Assembly (NCBI GenBank): GCA_030446945.1
Contig: JAUJMI010000234.1
Span: 1 to 6,180 of the forward strand
DNA: 6,180 nt
Direction: 5' to 3'
DNA from: Longimicrobium sp.
GTDB taxonomy: Bacteria; Gemmatimonadota; Gemmatimonadetes; Longimicrobiales; Longimicrobiaceae
A model generated the notes under the pieces. It made no database searches and was not told the DNA's origin. It was given only the letters and a program-made list of their open reading frames with translations. Shown here in pieces: positions 1 to 5,155 of the stretch. The position numbers were made by a program, and so were the translations under genes. Position 1 is the first letter of the stretch, and each line of letters begins with the position of its first letter.

Positions 1-1949
1 CCCCACTCGTCGCGCAGGACCGCGCTGAAGCGCCCGATCCCCTCCACCAGCGCCGCCTCCGCGTCCGCAAGGGAGCGCAGGGGTGCGCCCGTCTTCACCT
101 CGAAGACGTGGTCCGCGATCTCGTTGCTGAAGGCCACTGCGCCGAGGTCCACGTCGCTCGTCCCGCGGCCGGCCAGGACGCGGAAGGCTTCCTCCACCAG
201 CGACACCACGTTGAGGTCGCGGTCGACGGTGGGGTACTCCAACTCCATCCCCGCCACCTCGAATGGCCGATACGCGCGCTCCGCCCGGGCCGCGCCGCGG
301 ATGCGGATGGGCGCGCGCAGGCGCTCCAGCGCGTCGGGGGCGGGCGGGGTGCGCGGGGGCGGGCCCGCGGCTTCGATCCTCCTCACGAAGAACTCCACCA
401 GATCCTCGTAAAGGGTGTTCCCGTCGGCCGCGTCCTCGTAGCCGACGTCCAGGTTGGGGTTGTCGTTGACCTCGATCACCACCGGCCCGTTCGGCGTCTC
501 CTTGAGATCGACCCCGTACAGCCCGTCGCCGATCAGCGCCGCGGCGCGGATGGCGGCATCGACCACCTGGCGGGGCGCCTGGGCGCGCGGGACCGCTTCC
601 ACGCGGCCGTAGCGCTCCGTCCCCTTCTGCTCGGACCGGATCTGCCAATGGCCGCGCGCCATGAAGTAGCGCGCCGCGAAAAGGAGCCTCCCATCCAGTA
701 CCGCCACGCGCCAGTCGAAGTCGGTGGGGAGCCACTCCTGCGCCAGGATCAGCGGCGTGCGACGGAACATCTCCGCGCTGCGCGCGGCGTAGTCCTCGCG
801 CGAGACGACCTTGTGCACCGCGTTGGAAAAGGAGCCGTCGGGGAGCTTCACCACGAAGGGGAAGCCCAGCTCCGCCACCGCCTCCCAGGGCGTGTGCGGG
901 GTGATGATGCGCGAGCGGGGCGTGGCGATCCCCTCGCGCCGCAGCAGCTCTTCGAGAAAGACCTTGTTGCCGCAGCGGATGACGGATTGCGAGTCGTCCA
1001 CCACCGGCATGTCCAGCGCCTCGGCGCGCAGGGCGAACTGGAAGGCCGGCTCGCTGACCCCGGTCAGGATGCGGATGAAGAGGGCGTCGTACTCCGGCAG
1101 GCGCCGCAGCTCGCCGCGGGTGATGCGGTGCACGTGCACGTTCATGCGCGCCGCCACCCGCTCCAGCCGGTCGATCGTCTCGGGCGAGGAGGGCGAGAAG
1201 ATGTCGTCGGGGTCCACCAGCACGGCGATGGAGGCGCGCCGGGTCTCGCGCGGCTCCGCCGTCCCCCGCCGGAAGACGCGGCGCGTGTCGGCCAGTGCGC
1301 CGGAGAGGAGGCGGCGCCCCTCGTCATCCAGGTGGTGCGGCGACTCGGGGGCGACGCCGCAAACCTTCCACTCTTCTTCCTCGAAGACGAGCTGGATGCG
1401 CAGCAGCGGCACCGGCCACTCGCGGAAGACGGTGCGCGCCGCCACGCGGAAGCGCGGGTCCTCCGTGCGCCCCAGCACCGCCAGCGTCTCGGCCACCTCG
1501 CCCTCGCGCGCGGGGCGGAGCGTCGTCTCCGGGCAGCGCACCAGCGGCGCGTGAAAGGCGGGGGGTGGGGCTTCGTCGCCGGCGGCGGGGGGAACGGCGG
1601 CGGGCTGCGGCACGTCCGCCATCCGCCGCCGCACGCTCATCTCCGCGGCGTCCACCGTGGGGACGCCGGCCTCCTGCAGCGCGCGGAAGAGGCCGTACGG
1701 CTCGCCCATCCCCTCGCTCGTCTCCACTCGCGGGAGCACCTGCTGCCCGCGCGCATCCGCCAGCAGGGAGACGTAGTAGCCCGTGGACCCGTATCGAAAG
1801 GAGCGGCACAGGTTCACGACCACCGCCCCGGGCTCCGCCACCCCCGCCCCGCCTTCCAGGTACCGCCCGGCCGAAATCACCACTCCATCGGGGAGCCCCG
1901 CCGCATCCGACGGGTCGGACACCACCACGATCACGCGCCTGCGCTTCAC
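1..1949 (-). CDS. RLAN / RimK-like ATP-grasp / GCS2 fusion amidoligase (3' end outside window)
   Basis: Predicted ATP-dependent carboxylate-amine ligase that would form amide bonds between amino acids or on a peptide or protein end; cytoplasmic, no signal peptide. The frame is open from a GTG at 1949 to the window edge (649 codons), so the C-terminus is missing. Residues ~5-200 match the RLAN domain that precedes RimK-like ligases, with NLCRSFRYGSTGYYVSLL near residues 46-63. Residues ~295-520 are a RimK-like ATP-grasp: K368 in PFVVK is the likely ATP-binding lysine, and D481, E493 and N495 (VDLK ... EVNDNPN) are the metal ligands with the 12- and 2-residue spacing of RimK. Residues ~560 onward (GMELEYPTVD at 567-576, then a NEIADHVFEVKT segment) resemble the start of a GCS2 domain. 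GTG was chosen because it overlaps the stop of the upstream peptidase gene (GTGA). Substrate unknown. Domain calls for RLAN and ATP-grasp are strong; GCS2 is good but based on a partial domain. Confidence 0.9.
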   Translation of the reverse strand, partial: MKRRRVIVVVSDPSDAAGLPDGVVISAGRYLEGGAGVAEPGAVVVNLCRSFRYGSTGYYVSLLADARGQQVLPRVETSEGMGEPYGLFRALQEAGVPTVDAAEMSVRRRMADVPQPAAVPPAAGDEAPPPAFHAPLVRCPETTLRPAREGEVAETLAVLGRTEDPRFRVAARTVFREWPVPLLRIQLVFEEEEWKVCGVAPESPHHLDDEGRRLLSGALADTRRVFRRGTAEPRETRRASIAVLVDPDDIFSPSSPETIDRLERVAARMNVHVHRITRGELRRLPEYDALFIRILTGVSEPAFQFALRAEALDMPVVDDSQSVIRCGNKVFLEELLRREGIATPRSRIITPHTPWEAVAELGFPFVVKLPDGSFSNAVHKVVSREDYAARSAEMFRRTPLILAQEWLPTDFDWRVAVLDGRLLFAARYFMARGHWQIRSEQKGTERYGRVEAVPRAQAPRQVVDAAIRAAALIGDGLYGVDLKETPNGPVVIEVNDNPNLDVGYEDAADGNTLYEDLVEFFVRRIEAAGPPPRTPPAPDALERLRAPIRIRGAARAERAYRPFEVAGMELEYPTVDRDLNVVSLVEEAFRVLAGRGTSDVDLGAVAFSNEIADHVFEVKTGAPLRSLADAEAALVEGIGRFSAVLRDEW

Positions 1950-2743
1950 CGTTCTTGCTCCTGGTCTTTGGGCCAGAGCTCCAGGAGCACCGCGTCGTAC
2001 GTGGCGTCGCCCAGGAGGATGGAGTTGATCAGCCGCTGCGCATCCACCACCACCCGCCCGTCCGGCGAGGCGGGGACGTGCACGGACGGGTCGCGGATGG
2101 AGAAGTGCCGACCCCAGTGCTCGTAGCCCACGATGACGATGAAATGCCCCGTGGACTCACCCGCCTCGTCGTCGTCTACCAGCGTGTCCGTCTCGGGAAT
2201 CCAGCGCTCGCGGCGGAAGCGGTACAGGTAGGTGGCGGAGAGCCCCGCCAGCACCGGATGCTCGCGGTCCAGGATGCCCTTGATGAGCGCCGGCGTGAGC
2301 TCCTCGAAGATGGAGATCTCGCCGCCCATCGCCAGGAAGTCCAGGTAGGCGCGCGCGGCGCGCAGCCGCTTCGAGTCGCGCAGGTACGGGAAGCGCGCGT
2401 GGATCTTCTCCATCAGCGCTTCTCGCTCCAGCGAGGCCCAGCTGGGGTCGAAGATCTGCAGGTCGTACGAGTAGATGCGCGCGCTGAACCCGCGCCGCAT
2501 CCCCGCGATCCCCAAAAAGACGGCGAGCGTGCCTCCGTCCTCGTTGCGGTCGATCTCGCCGAGCACCGACGCCTCGTCCACCTCTACCCCGTAGAAGTCG
2601 TAGACCTTGCGCAGACAGGTGGGGCCGCAGGCGGAGTCGTCCGGCTGCAGGAACCTCTGCACGCGCAGCTCGTGCGCGACGCGGCCGAAGTCGACGCGGC
2701 GGTCGTCGGGGATCAGGGTGTTCGGGGGAACGGCGGTTTCCAT
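1946..2743 (-). CDS. C39-like (papain-fold) cysteine peptidase, partner of the amidoligase
   Basis: A 265-residue predicted cysteine peptidase of the C39-like type (probably the DUF3335 / Peptidase_C39-like family). The catalytic set is visible: Q33 (oxyanion) and C39 in QPDDSACGPTCL, H200 in STGHFIVIVGY, and D218 in SIRDPS. There is no signal peptide, transmembrane segment or ABC-transporter domain, so it should act in the cytoplasm rather than as a bacteriocin-exporter protease. The ATG at 2743 is the only plausible start, since no other start lies ahead of the catalytic cysteine, although the upstream bases show no strong Shine-Dalgarno. It is the first gene of a two-gene operon: its TGA overlaps the GTG of the RLAN/ATP-grasp/GCS2 ligase. 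Related peptidases are known next to, or fused with a GNAT domain beside, RLAN-RimK ligases; no GNAT domain is present here. Inferred role: trimming, maturing or removing the product of the ligase. It could instead use the papain fold for a transfer reaction. Confidence 0.87.
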   Translation of the reverse strand: METAVPPNTLIPDDRRVDFGRVAHELRVQRFLQPDDSACGPTCLRKVYDFYGVEVDEASVLGEIDRNEDGGTLAVFLGIAGMRRGFSARIYSYDLQIFDPSWASLEREALMEKIHARFPYLRDSKRLRAARAYLDFLAMGGEISIFEELTPALIKGILDREHPVLAGLSATYLYRFRRERWIPETDTLVDDDEAGESTGHFIVIVGYEHWGRHFSIRDPSVHVPASPDGRVVVDAQRLINSILLGDATYDAVLLELWPKDQEQER

Positions 2744-2828
2744 CGACTTTCGGCTGGGGGTGCACGGGGAAAACGGGCACGGTGCGCAACGGGCGTACCA
2801 GGGGCCCTCACCCCCGCTCTTTCCTCGT

Positions 2829-2887
2829 CGCCCTCTCTACGATAACAGGAGGGGGCTGTGGCCTGGCCGTTATCGAGAGAGGGGGCG
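2829..2887. repeat. Long imperfect palindrome (REP-like element)
   Basis: The left arm CCCTCTCTACGATAAC (2831-2846) pairs with the right arm GTTATCGAGAGAGGG (2869-2883), giving 15 base pairs with one bulged A around a 22-base loop. It is preceded at 2805-2816 by CCCTCACCCCCG, a combination typical of dispersed intergenic palindromes in high-GC genomes. Neither strand has a T-run after the stem, and the position between divergent genes argues against a terminator. Confidence 0.75.
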
Positions 2888-2904
2888 CCGGGAGATCCCG
2901 GCGC
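2885..2904. repeat. Perfect GC-rich hairpin
   Basis: GCGCCGGGA (2885-2893) and TCCCGGCGC (2896-2904) are exact reverse complements separated by two bases. It abuts the longer palindrome at 2829-2887 and is probably part of the same dispersed element. There is no following T-run. Confidence 0.6.
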
Positions 2905-2955
2905 GCCTTCAGAAACGCCTGGTAGGCTGTCCCCTGCCGCGATCCCTCCGCGGTT

Positions 2956-2982
2956 CCCCGTTCCCGTGTTCCCCGCCGCCCC
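2956..2982 (-). repeat. GTTCCCC-type C-tract block, possible G-quadruplex on minus strand
   Basis: Four C tracts (2956-2959, 2963-2965, 2971-2974, 2979-2982) are separated by 3, 5 and 4 bases, so the minus strand reads as a G3+ four-tract quadruplex motif. It is a weaker relative of the block at 5099-5145 and, like it, follows a CTGTCCC sequence, suggesting a shared dispersed repeat. Confidence 0.5.
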
Positions 2983-3035
2983 TCCGCTGGCGCGGAACCC
3001 GCATCAGCGCCGCGCTCCACGACCGGCAGACAACC

Positions 3036-3041
3036 AGGGAG
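3036..3041 (+). promoter_or_regulatory. Ribosome binding site deciding the start of the 126-residue gene
   Basis: AGGGAG lies 8 bases ahead of the ATG at 3050. This is the best Shine-Dalgarno in the region and supports the internal ATG over the upstream ATG at 2858, which would add 64 low-complexity residues encoded by repeat DNA. Confidence 0.75.
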
Positions 3042-3049
3042 ACCGACAG

Positions 3050-3430
3050 ATGGCGTACGCGGTGATCCAGTTTCTGGAAGCGGGGGAGCGGATGGCGACG
3101 CTGTGCCGGACGCAGAACGGACAGCCCACCGGCCCCGACGGGGTGATGGACCCGCTCAGCATCTTCATCGAAGAGACGTCGCACCAGATGATCACGCAGG
3201 GGTCGCCGGGTGCGCTCTACTTCGCGCAGCTCTTCGCCGCGCGCGAGATCGAGGCGGGGCGGGAGGTCCGCGTGCTCGGTGGGGCGGGGGAGATGGGGAT
3301 CACCAGCGAGGAGATGGAGGCGCTCACCGGACAGGGCTACTACTACGAGGTGTCGGTGGGGCGCGCGGGCGAGCGCGCCGTGCCCCAGGTGCTCGCCAGC
3401 GGCATCGAGGAAAGCCTGCGCCGGAGCTGA
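3050..3430 (+). CDS. Hypothetical acidic 126-residue protein
   Basis: I do not recognise this family. The protein has 126 residues, is acidic (17 D/E against 9 R, no lysine), and has no signal peptide or membrane segment. It starts MAYAVIQFLEAGERM, has one cysteine (C19), a glycine-rich segment (VLGGAGEMG, 75-83), an aromatic patch (GYYYEVSV, 96-103) and a helical-looking C-terminus. The alternation of VIQF, EVRVL and YYYEVSV suggests a small alpha/beta cytoplasmic protein. The start is set by an AGGGAG site 8 bases upstream, and a terminator-like hairpin follows 23 bases after the stop, so it looks like a stand-alone transcript. It is divergent from the peptidase/ligase operon and convergent with the PDZ gene. 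Coding confidence rests on the ribosome site, the terminator and protein-like composition; function is unknown. Confidence 0.75.
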   Translation: MAYAVIQFLEAGERMATLCRTQNGQPTGPDGVMDPLSIFIEETSHQMITQGSPGALYFAQLFAAREIEAGREVRVLGGAGEMGITSEEMEALTGQGYYYEVSVGRAGERAVPQVLASGIEESLRRS

Positions 3431-3453
3431 CCGCCGGGATGCGGATGTAGATA

Positions 3454-3489
3454 GGAGGCGCGGAGCGTTTGCTCGGCGCCTCCCTCTTT
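3454..3489 (+). terminator. Rho-independent terminator of the 126-residue gene
   Basis: GGAGGCGC (3454-3461) pairs with GCGCCTCC (3476-3483). After a G-G mismatch the stem continues GAGC/GCTC around a GTTT loop. The stem is followed by CTCTTT, a short T-rich tail on the plus strand. It begins 23 bases after the stop at 3430. The minus strand has no T-run, so it would not serve the convergent PDZ gene. Confidence 0.7.
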
Positions 3490-3499
3490 GTGGCTGTAG

Positions 3500-3519
3500 G
3501 GGCGCGATTCATCGCGCCC
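3500..3519. repeat. Perfect short palindrome (dispersed GGGCGCGAT repeat)
   Basis: GGGCGCGAT (3500-3508) and ATCGCGCCC (3511-3519) are exact inverted copies with a TC loop, preceded by TGTAG. This form recurs as a dispersed intergenic repeat in many bacteria. It lies between two convergent genes. The rest of 3431-3652 contains no gene that I can support. Confidence 0.6.
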
Positions 3520-3652
3520 GCCCTTTGGTCAACCTCCATCGTCGCGCGAACCACGGGTGCCGCTCCGCGCGGCTGACCGTTCTCTGGGCCATGCGACAAA
3601 GACCGCCGTTCCAGCGGAGGCTTCATCCCCTCGCCGCCGCCGGCCCATCGCC

Positions 3653-4765
3653 TTACGGCCCCTCGTCCGGGCGGATCCGGACGGTGAGGTCGCTGCTGCG
3701 GATGACGGTCTCGCCGGTGCGCGAGTCGCGGGTGACGGTGACGGGGGCGCCGCGCACCTCCACCTCCGCGCCGCCCACCGCGCCCGAGTAGCGCAGGCGC
3801 TGCCCCGCGGCTCGCGAGGAGGCGACCGGGTTGCGGGCGTCCGGGCGCCGTATGGCCGCCACGGCGGCCGTCTGCTGGCGGCCGTTGCGGGTAAAGGTCC
3901 AGCTCACCCGCTGCCCCGGCTGCACCGCGCTGAAGTGGTGCCACGCGGCGACGGTGGTCAGTGGGATTCCGTCGATGTGGGTCAGCCGGTCGCCGCGCTG
4001 CATGCCGGCGCGCGCGGCGGGGGTGCCGGGCTCCACGTTCTCCACCTGTGGGGTGGAGCGGAAGGCAAAGGTGGTGCGGCCATTTTCGCGGATCACGTCG
4101 CACCTGCGGCACCCGATCCCGAACCCGAACCACCCGTCCGGAAGGAACTCCGGCGGCGGAGGCGGGGCCGGAGGCGCGGGCGGCATCGGCGGAGCCGGGG
4201 GCGCAGTCCGTCCGCGCACCCGCGGCGGGGCCGGCGGCTCGGGCGGAGGCGGGGGCAGGGGGACGCCCTCCTCCAGGAGGGTGCCCCGATGCGCTCCCGG
4301 GTGCGGAGGCGGGGCATCCGGGCGCAGGGGCCGCGACGGGCGGGGAGGCCGCGGCGGACGCGGGCCGAACAGCGAGGCGTTGCACTGCGCCCCCGGCACG
4401 ACCCGCACGTAGCGCGTGCGCCCGTCGCGGCGGATGGTGAAGGTGGCCGGCCGTCCCGGGGCGAGCTCGCCGAAGCGCCGCCCGCCCTCCGCCGTCGTGA
4501 TCGGCGCGCCGTCGACGGCCACCACCACGTCGCCCTCGCGCAGCACGCCGGCCGTGGGTCCGCCTGGGCGGATGCGTCCCAGCGTCAGCTCCGTGCCGAA
4601 GCGAAAGGTGCGGACGCCGTTCTCGTCGTTCACCTGGATCTGGCAGTTGCGGCACTCGAACCCCTGGAGCCCCAGATCCGCGTACCGCCGCGGGCAGCTC
4701 TGCGCGTCCAGGGGAGCCGCCGACAGCGCCGCCAGCGCGATCCAGCGGAAGATTGGAATGTTCAT
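3653..4765 (-). CDS. Exported tandem-PDZ protein with CxxC pairs
   Basis: A 370-residue protein predicted to leave the cytoplasm: MNIPIFRWIALAALSAAPLDAQ is a signal peptide with a likely cut after D20-A21. PDZ domain 1 spans ~31-124 and PDZ domain 2 ~212-304, each with the core signature (LREGDVVVAVDG at 75-86; MQRGDRLTHIDG at 255-266). Near the start of each domain is a CxxC pair (C38/C41 and C219/C222), and C24 and C128 are additional cysteines. Between the domains lies a proline-rich linker (~135-206). A C-terminal beta-like tail (~325-366) follows. No protease or other catalytic domain is seen, so a scaffold or peptide-binding role is inferred; the paired cysteines could form disulfides or bind metal. 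The ATG at 4765 was chosen because GGAG sits 9 bases upstream and the signal peptide starts there; a TTG at 4801 would add 12 residues ahead of it. The PDZ and export calls are firm; the function is not. Confidence 0.88.
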   Translation of the reverse strand: MNIPIFRWIALAALSAAPLDAQSCPRRYADLGLQGFECRNCQIQVNDENGVRTFRFGTELTLGRIRPGGPTAGVLREGDVVVAVDGAPITTAEGGRRFGELAPGRPATFTIRRDGRTRYVRVVPGAQCNASLFGPRPPRPPRPSRPLRPDAPPPHPGAHRGTLLEEGVPLPPPPPEPPAPPRVRGRTAPPAPPMPPAPPAPPPPPEFLPDGWFGFGIGCRRCDVIRENGRTTFAFRSTPQVENVEPGTPAARAGMQRGDRLTHIDGIPLTTVAAWHHFSAVQPGQRVSWTFTRNGRQQTAAVAAIRRPDARNPVASSRAAGQRLRYSGAVGGAEVEVRGAPVTVTRDSRTGETVIRSSDLTVRIRPDEGP

Positions 4766-4802
4766 GGCCGGGATCTCCACTCGGTGGTATGGACGTTTCA
4801 AA

Positions 4803-4826
4803 GTGCGTTGGTGCGTTAGTGCGTGA
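4803..4826. repeat. Three tandem 8-base units (GTGCGTKR)
   Basis: GTGCGTTG, GTGCGTTA and GTGCGTGA run head to tail in the leader of the PDZ gene, 38 to 61 bases ahead of its ATG. They are followed by two GTCCTA copies (4829-4834 and 4843-4848). The arrangement looks like a dispersed intergenic repeat rather than an operator, but its location in a 5' leader leaves a regulatory effect possible. Confidence 0.6.
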
Positions 4827-4870
4827 AAGTCCTAGGCGCTATGTCCTAAGTGCCAGCGAGAGGCATCCGC

Positions 4871-4942
4871 TTGTCATCCTGAGAGAGCCGCCCGACGCGT
4901 ACCAGCGTCGCACGCCGTACTCCTGCGGCGTCCGAACGATCT
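4871..4942 (+). repeat. Dispersed repeat unit, TTGTCATCCTGAG...GATCT, forward copy
   Basis: A 72-base unit beginning TTGTCATCCTGAGAGAG and ending CGAACGATCT. Its middle can fold into two small hairpins: GACGC (4894-4898) with GCGTC (4905-4909), and ACGCCG (4912-4917) with CGGCGT (4926-4931). Its ends match, in reverse orientation, the unit at 4997-5066. Confidence 0.65.
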
Positions 4943-4996
4943 AGCCGGAGCCGGGCCGGAGCTGGCACGTCACGCCTGCCCCTCGCAACGCACAGT

Positions 4997-5066
4997 AGAT
5001 CCTTCGCTCCGCGCCACGTTTCGGACCACGGGACGGGACGGAGAAGCGCGTCCCTCAGGGTGACAA
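4997..5066 (-). repeat. Dispersed repeat unit, TTGTCACCCTGAG...GATCT, inverted copy
   Basis: Read on the minus strand, this 70-base unit begins TTGTCACCCTGAGGGAC and ends GCGAAGGATCT, matching the termini of the forward unit at 4871-4942, while the middle has diverged. It contains an internal hairpin, GGGACG (5035-5040) with CGTCCC (5049-5054). Together the two units form a ~196-base structure with inverted ends. Confidence 0.65.
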
Positions 5067-5092
5067 AAGGGTTTGCTGTCCCTGTCCCCTCG

Positions 5093-5145
5093 CCCGTTCC
5101 CCGTTCCCCGCTCCCCGTTCCCCTGTTCCCCTGTTCCCCATCCCC
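5093..5145 (-). repeat. GTTCCCC tandem repeat; G-quadruplex motif on minus strand
   Basis: Seven C4 tracts (5099-5102, 5106-5109, 5113-5116, 5120-5123, 5128-5131, 5136-5139, 5142-5145) are separated by only 2-4 bases, with a further CCC at 5093-5095. The minus strand, which is the sense strand of the sigma/anti-sigma transcript, therefore carries consecutive G4 tracts beginning 11 bases after the anti-sigma stop. This is a canonical quadruplex-forming pattern and could act on the transcript 3' end or on polymerase passage. Confidence 0.75.
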
Positions 5146-5155
5146 GCAATTCCCT

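Larger units (their letters stand above)
2744..3049. other. Divergent intergenic region rich in hairpins and GTTCCC repeats
   Basis: This stretch separates the minus-strand peptidase/ligase operon from the plus-strand 126-residue gene and must hold promoters for both, but no convincing -35/-10 pair can be read on either strand. It contains a small hairpin (GGTGCGC at 2781-2787 with GCGTACC at 2793-2799, one G-T pair), a CCCTCACCCCC-type dispersed repeat start at 2805, a long palindrome (2829-2887), a GC hairpin (2885-2904) and a C-tract block (2956-2982). An ATG-initiated extension of the plus-strand gene from 2858 is open, but it runs through these repeats and is not considered coding. Confidence 0.7.
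4766..5155. other. 390-base intergenic region made of dispersed repeats
   Basis: This gap between the anti-sigma gene and the PDZ gene holds no supportable gene. From left to right it contains the PDZ gene leader, three 8-base tandem units (4803-4826), two GTCCTA copies (4829-4834 and 4843-4848), two oppositely oriented ~70-base units (4871-4942 and 4997-5066) and a seven-tract C4 block (5099-5145). No clear promoter for the PDZ gene and no T-tailed terminator for the sigma/anti-sigma operon can be seen. Confidence 0.75.

Noticed and set aside
108..2126. 672-codon open frame on the plus strand
   Set aside because: It lies antisense to the RLAN/ATP-grasp ligase and the end of the peptidase gene, in the frame opened by GC-rich third positions; its translation is rich in H, R, G and A with no domain, while the minus strand has clear catalytic motifs.
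1295..2845. 516-codon open frame on the plus strand
   Set aside because: It is antisense to the peptidase and ligase and ends in repeat DNA; low-complexity R/P/A translation with no recognisable motif.
2858..3049. Upstream ATG extension of the 126-residue protein (64 extra residues)
   Set aside because: The extension is encoded by palindromes and GTTCCC repeats and is proline-rich; the ATG at 3050 has a proper AGGGAG site 8 bases ahead.
3600..3635. Possible terminator for the PDZ gene on the minus strand (CCGC...GCGG then TCTTTGT)
   Set aside because: Only about four pairs with a seven-base loop and a poor T-run; too weak to call.
4090..4370. Low-complexity proline-coding stretch considered as a tandem repeat array
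   Set aside because: It encodes the proline-rich linker between the PDZ domains, and the repetition follows from proline codons rather than a defined repeat unit.
4766..4801. TTG start at 4801 for the PDZ protein
   Set aside because: It would place 12 charged or polar residues ahead of a standard signal peptide; the ATG at 4765 has GGAG at 9 bases.
3557..4819. 420-codon plus-strand frame and the 443-codon minus-strand frame at 3324-4655
   Set aside because: Both overlap the PDZ gene, whose frame has a signal peptide, two PDZ signatures and a ribosome site; the alternatives are arginine/proline-rich shadows.
4770..4830. Possible ECF-type promoter (GAAAC) ahead of the PDZ gene
   Set aside because: No matching CGT-type -10 element at 16-17 bases spacing could be found, so regulation by the neighbouring sigma factor is not supported by the sequence.
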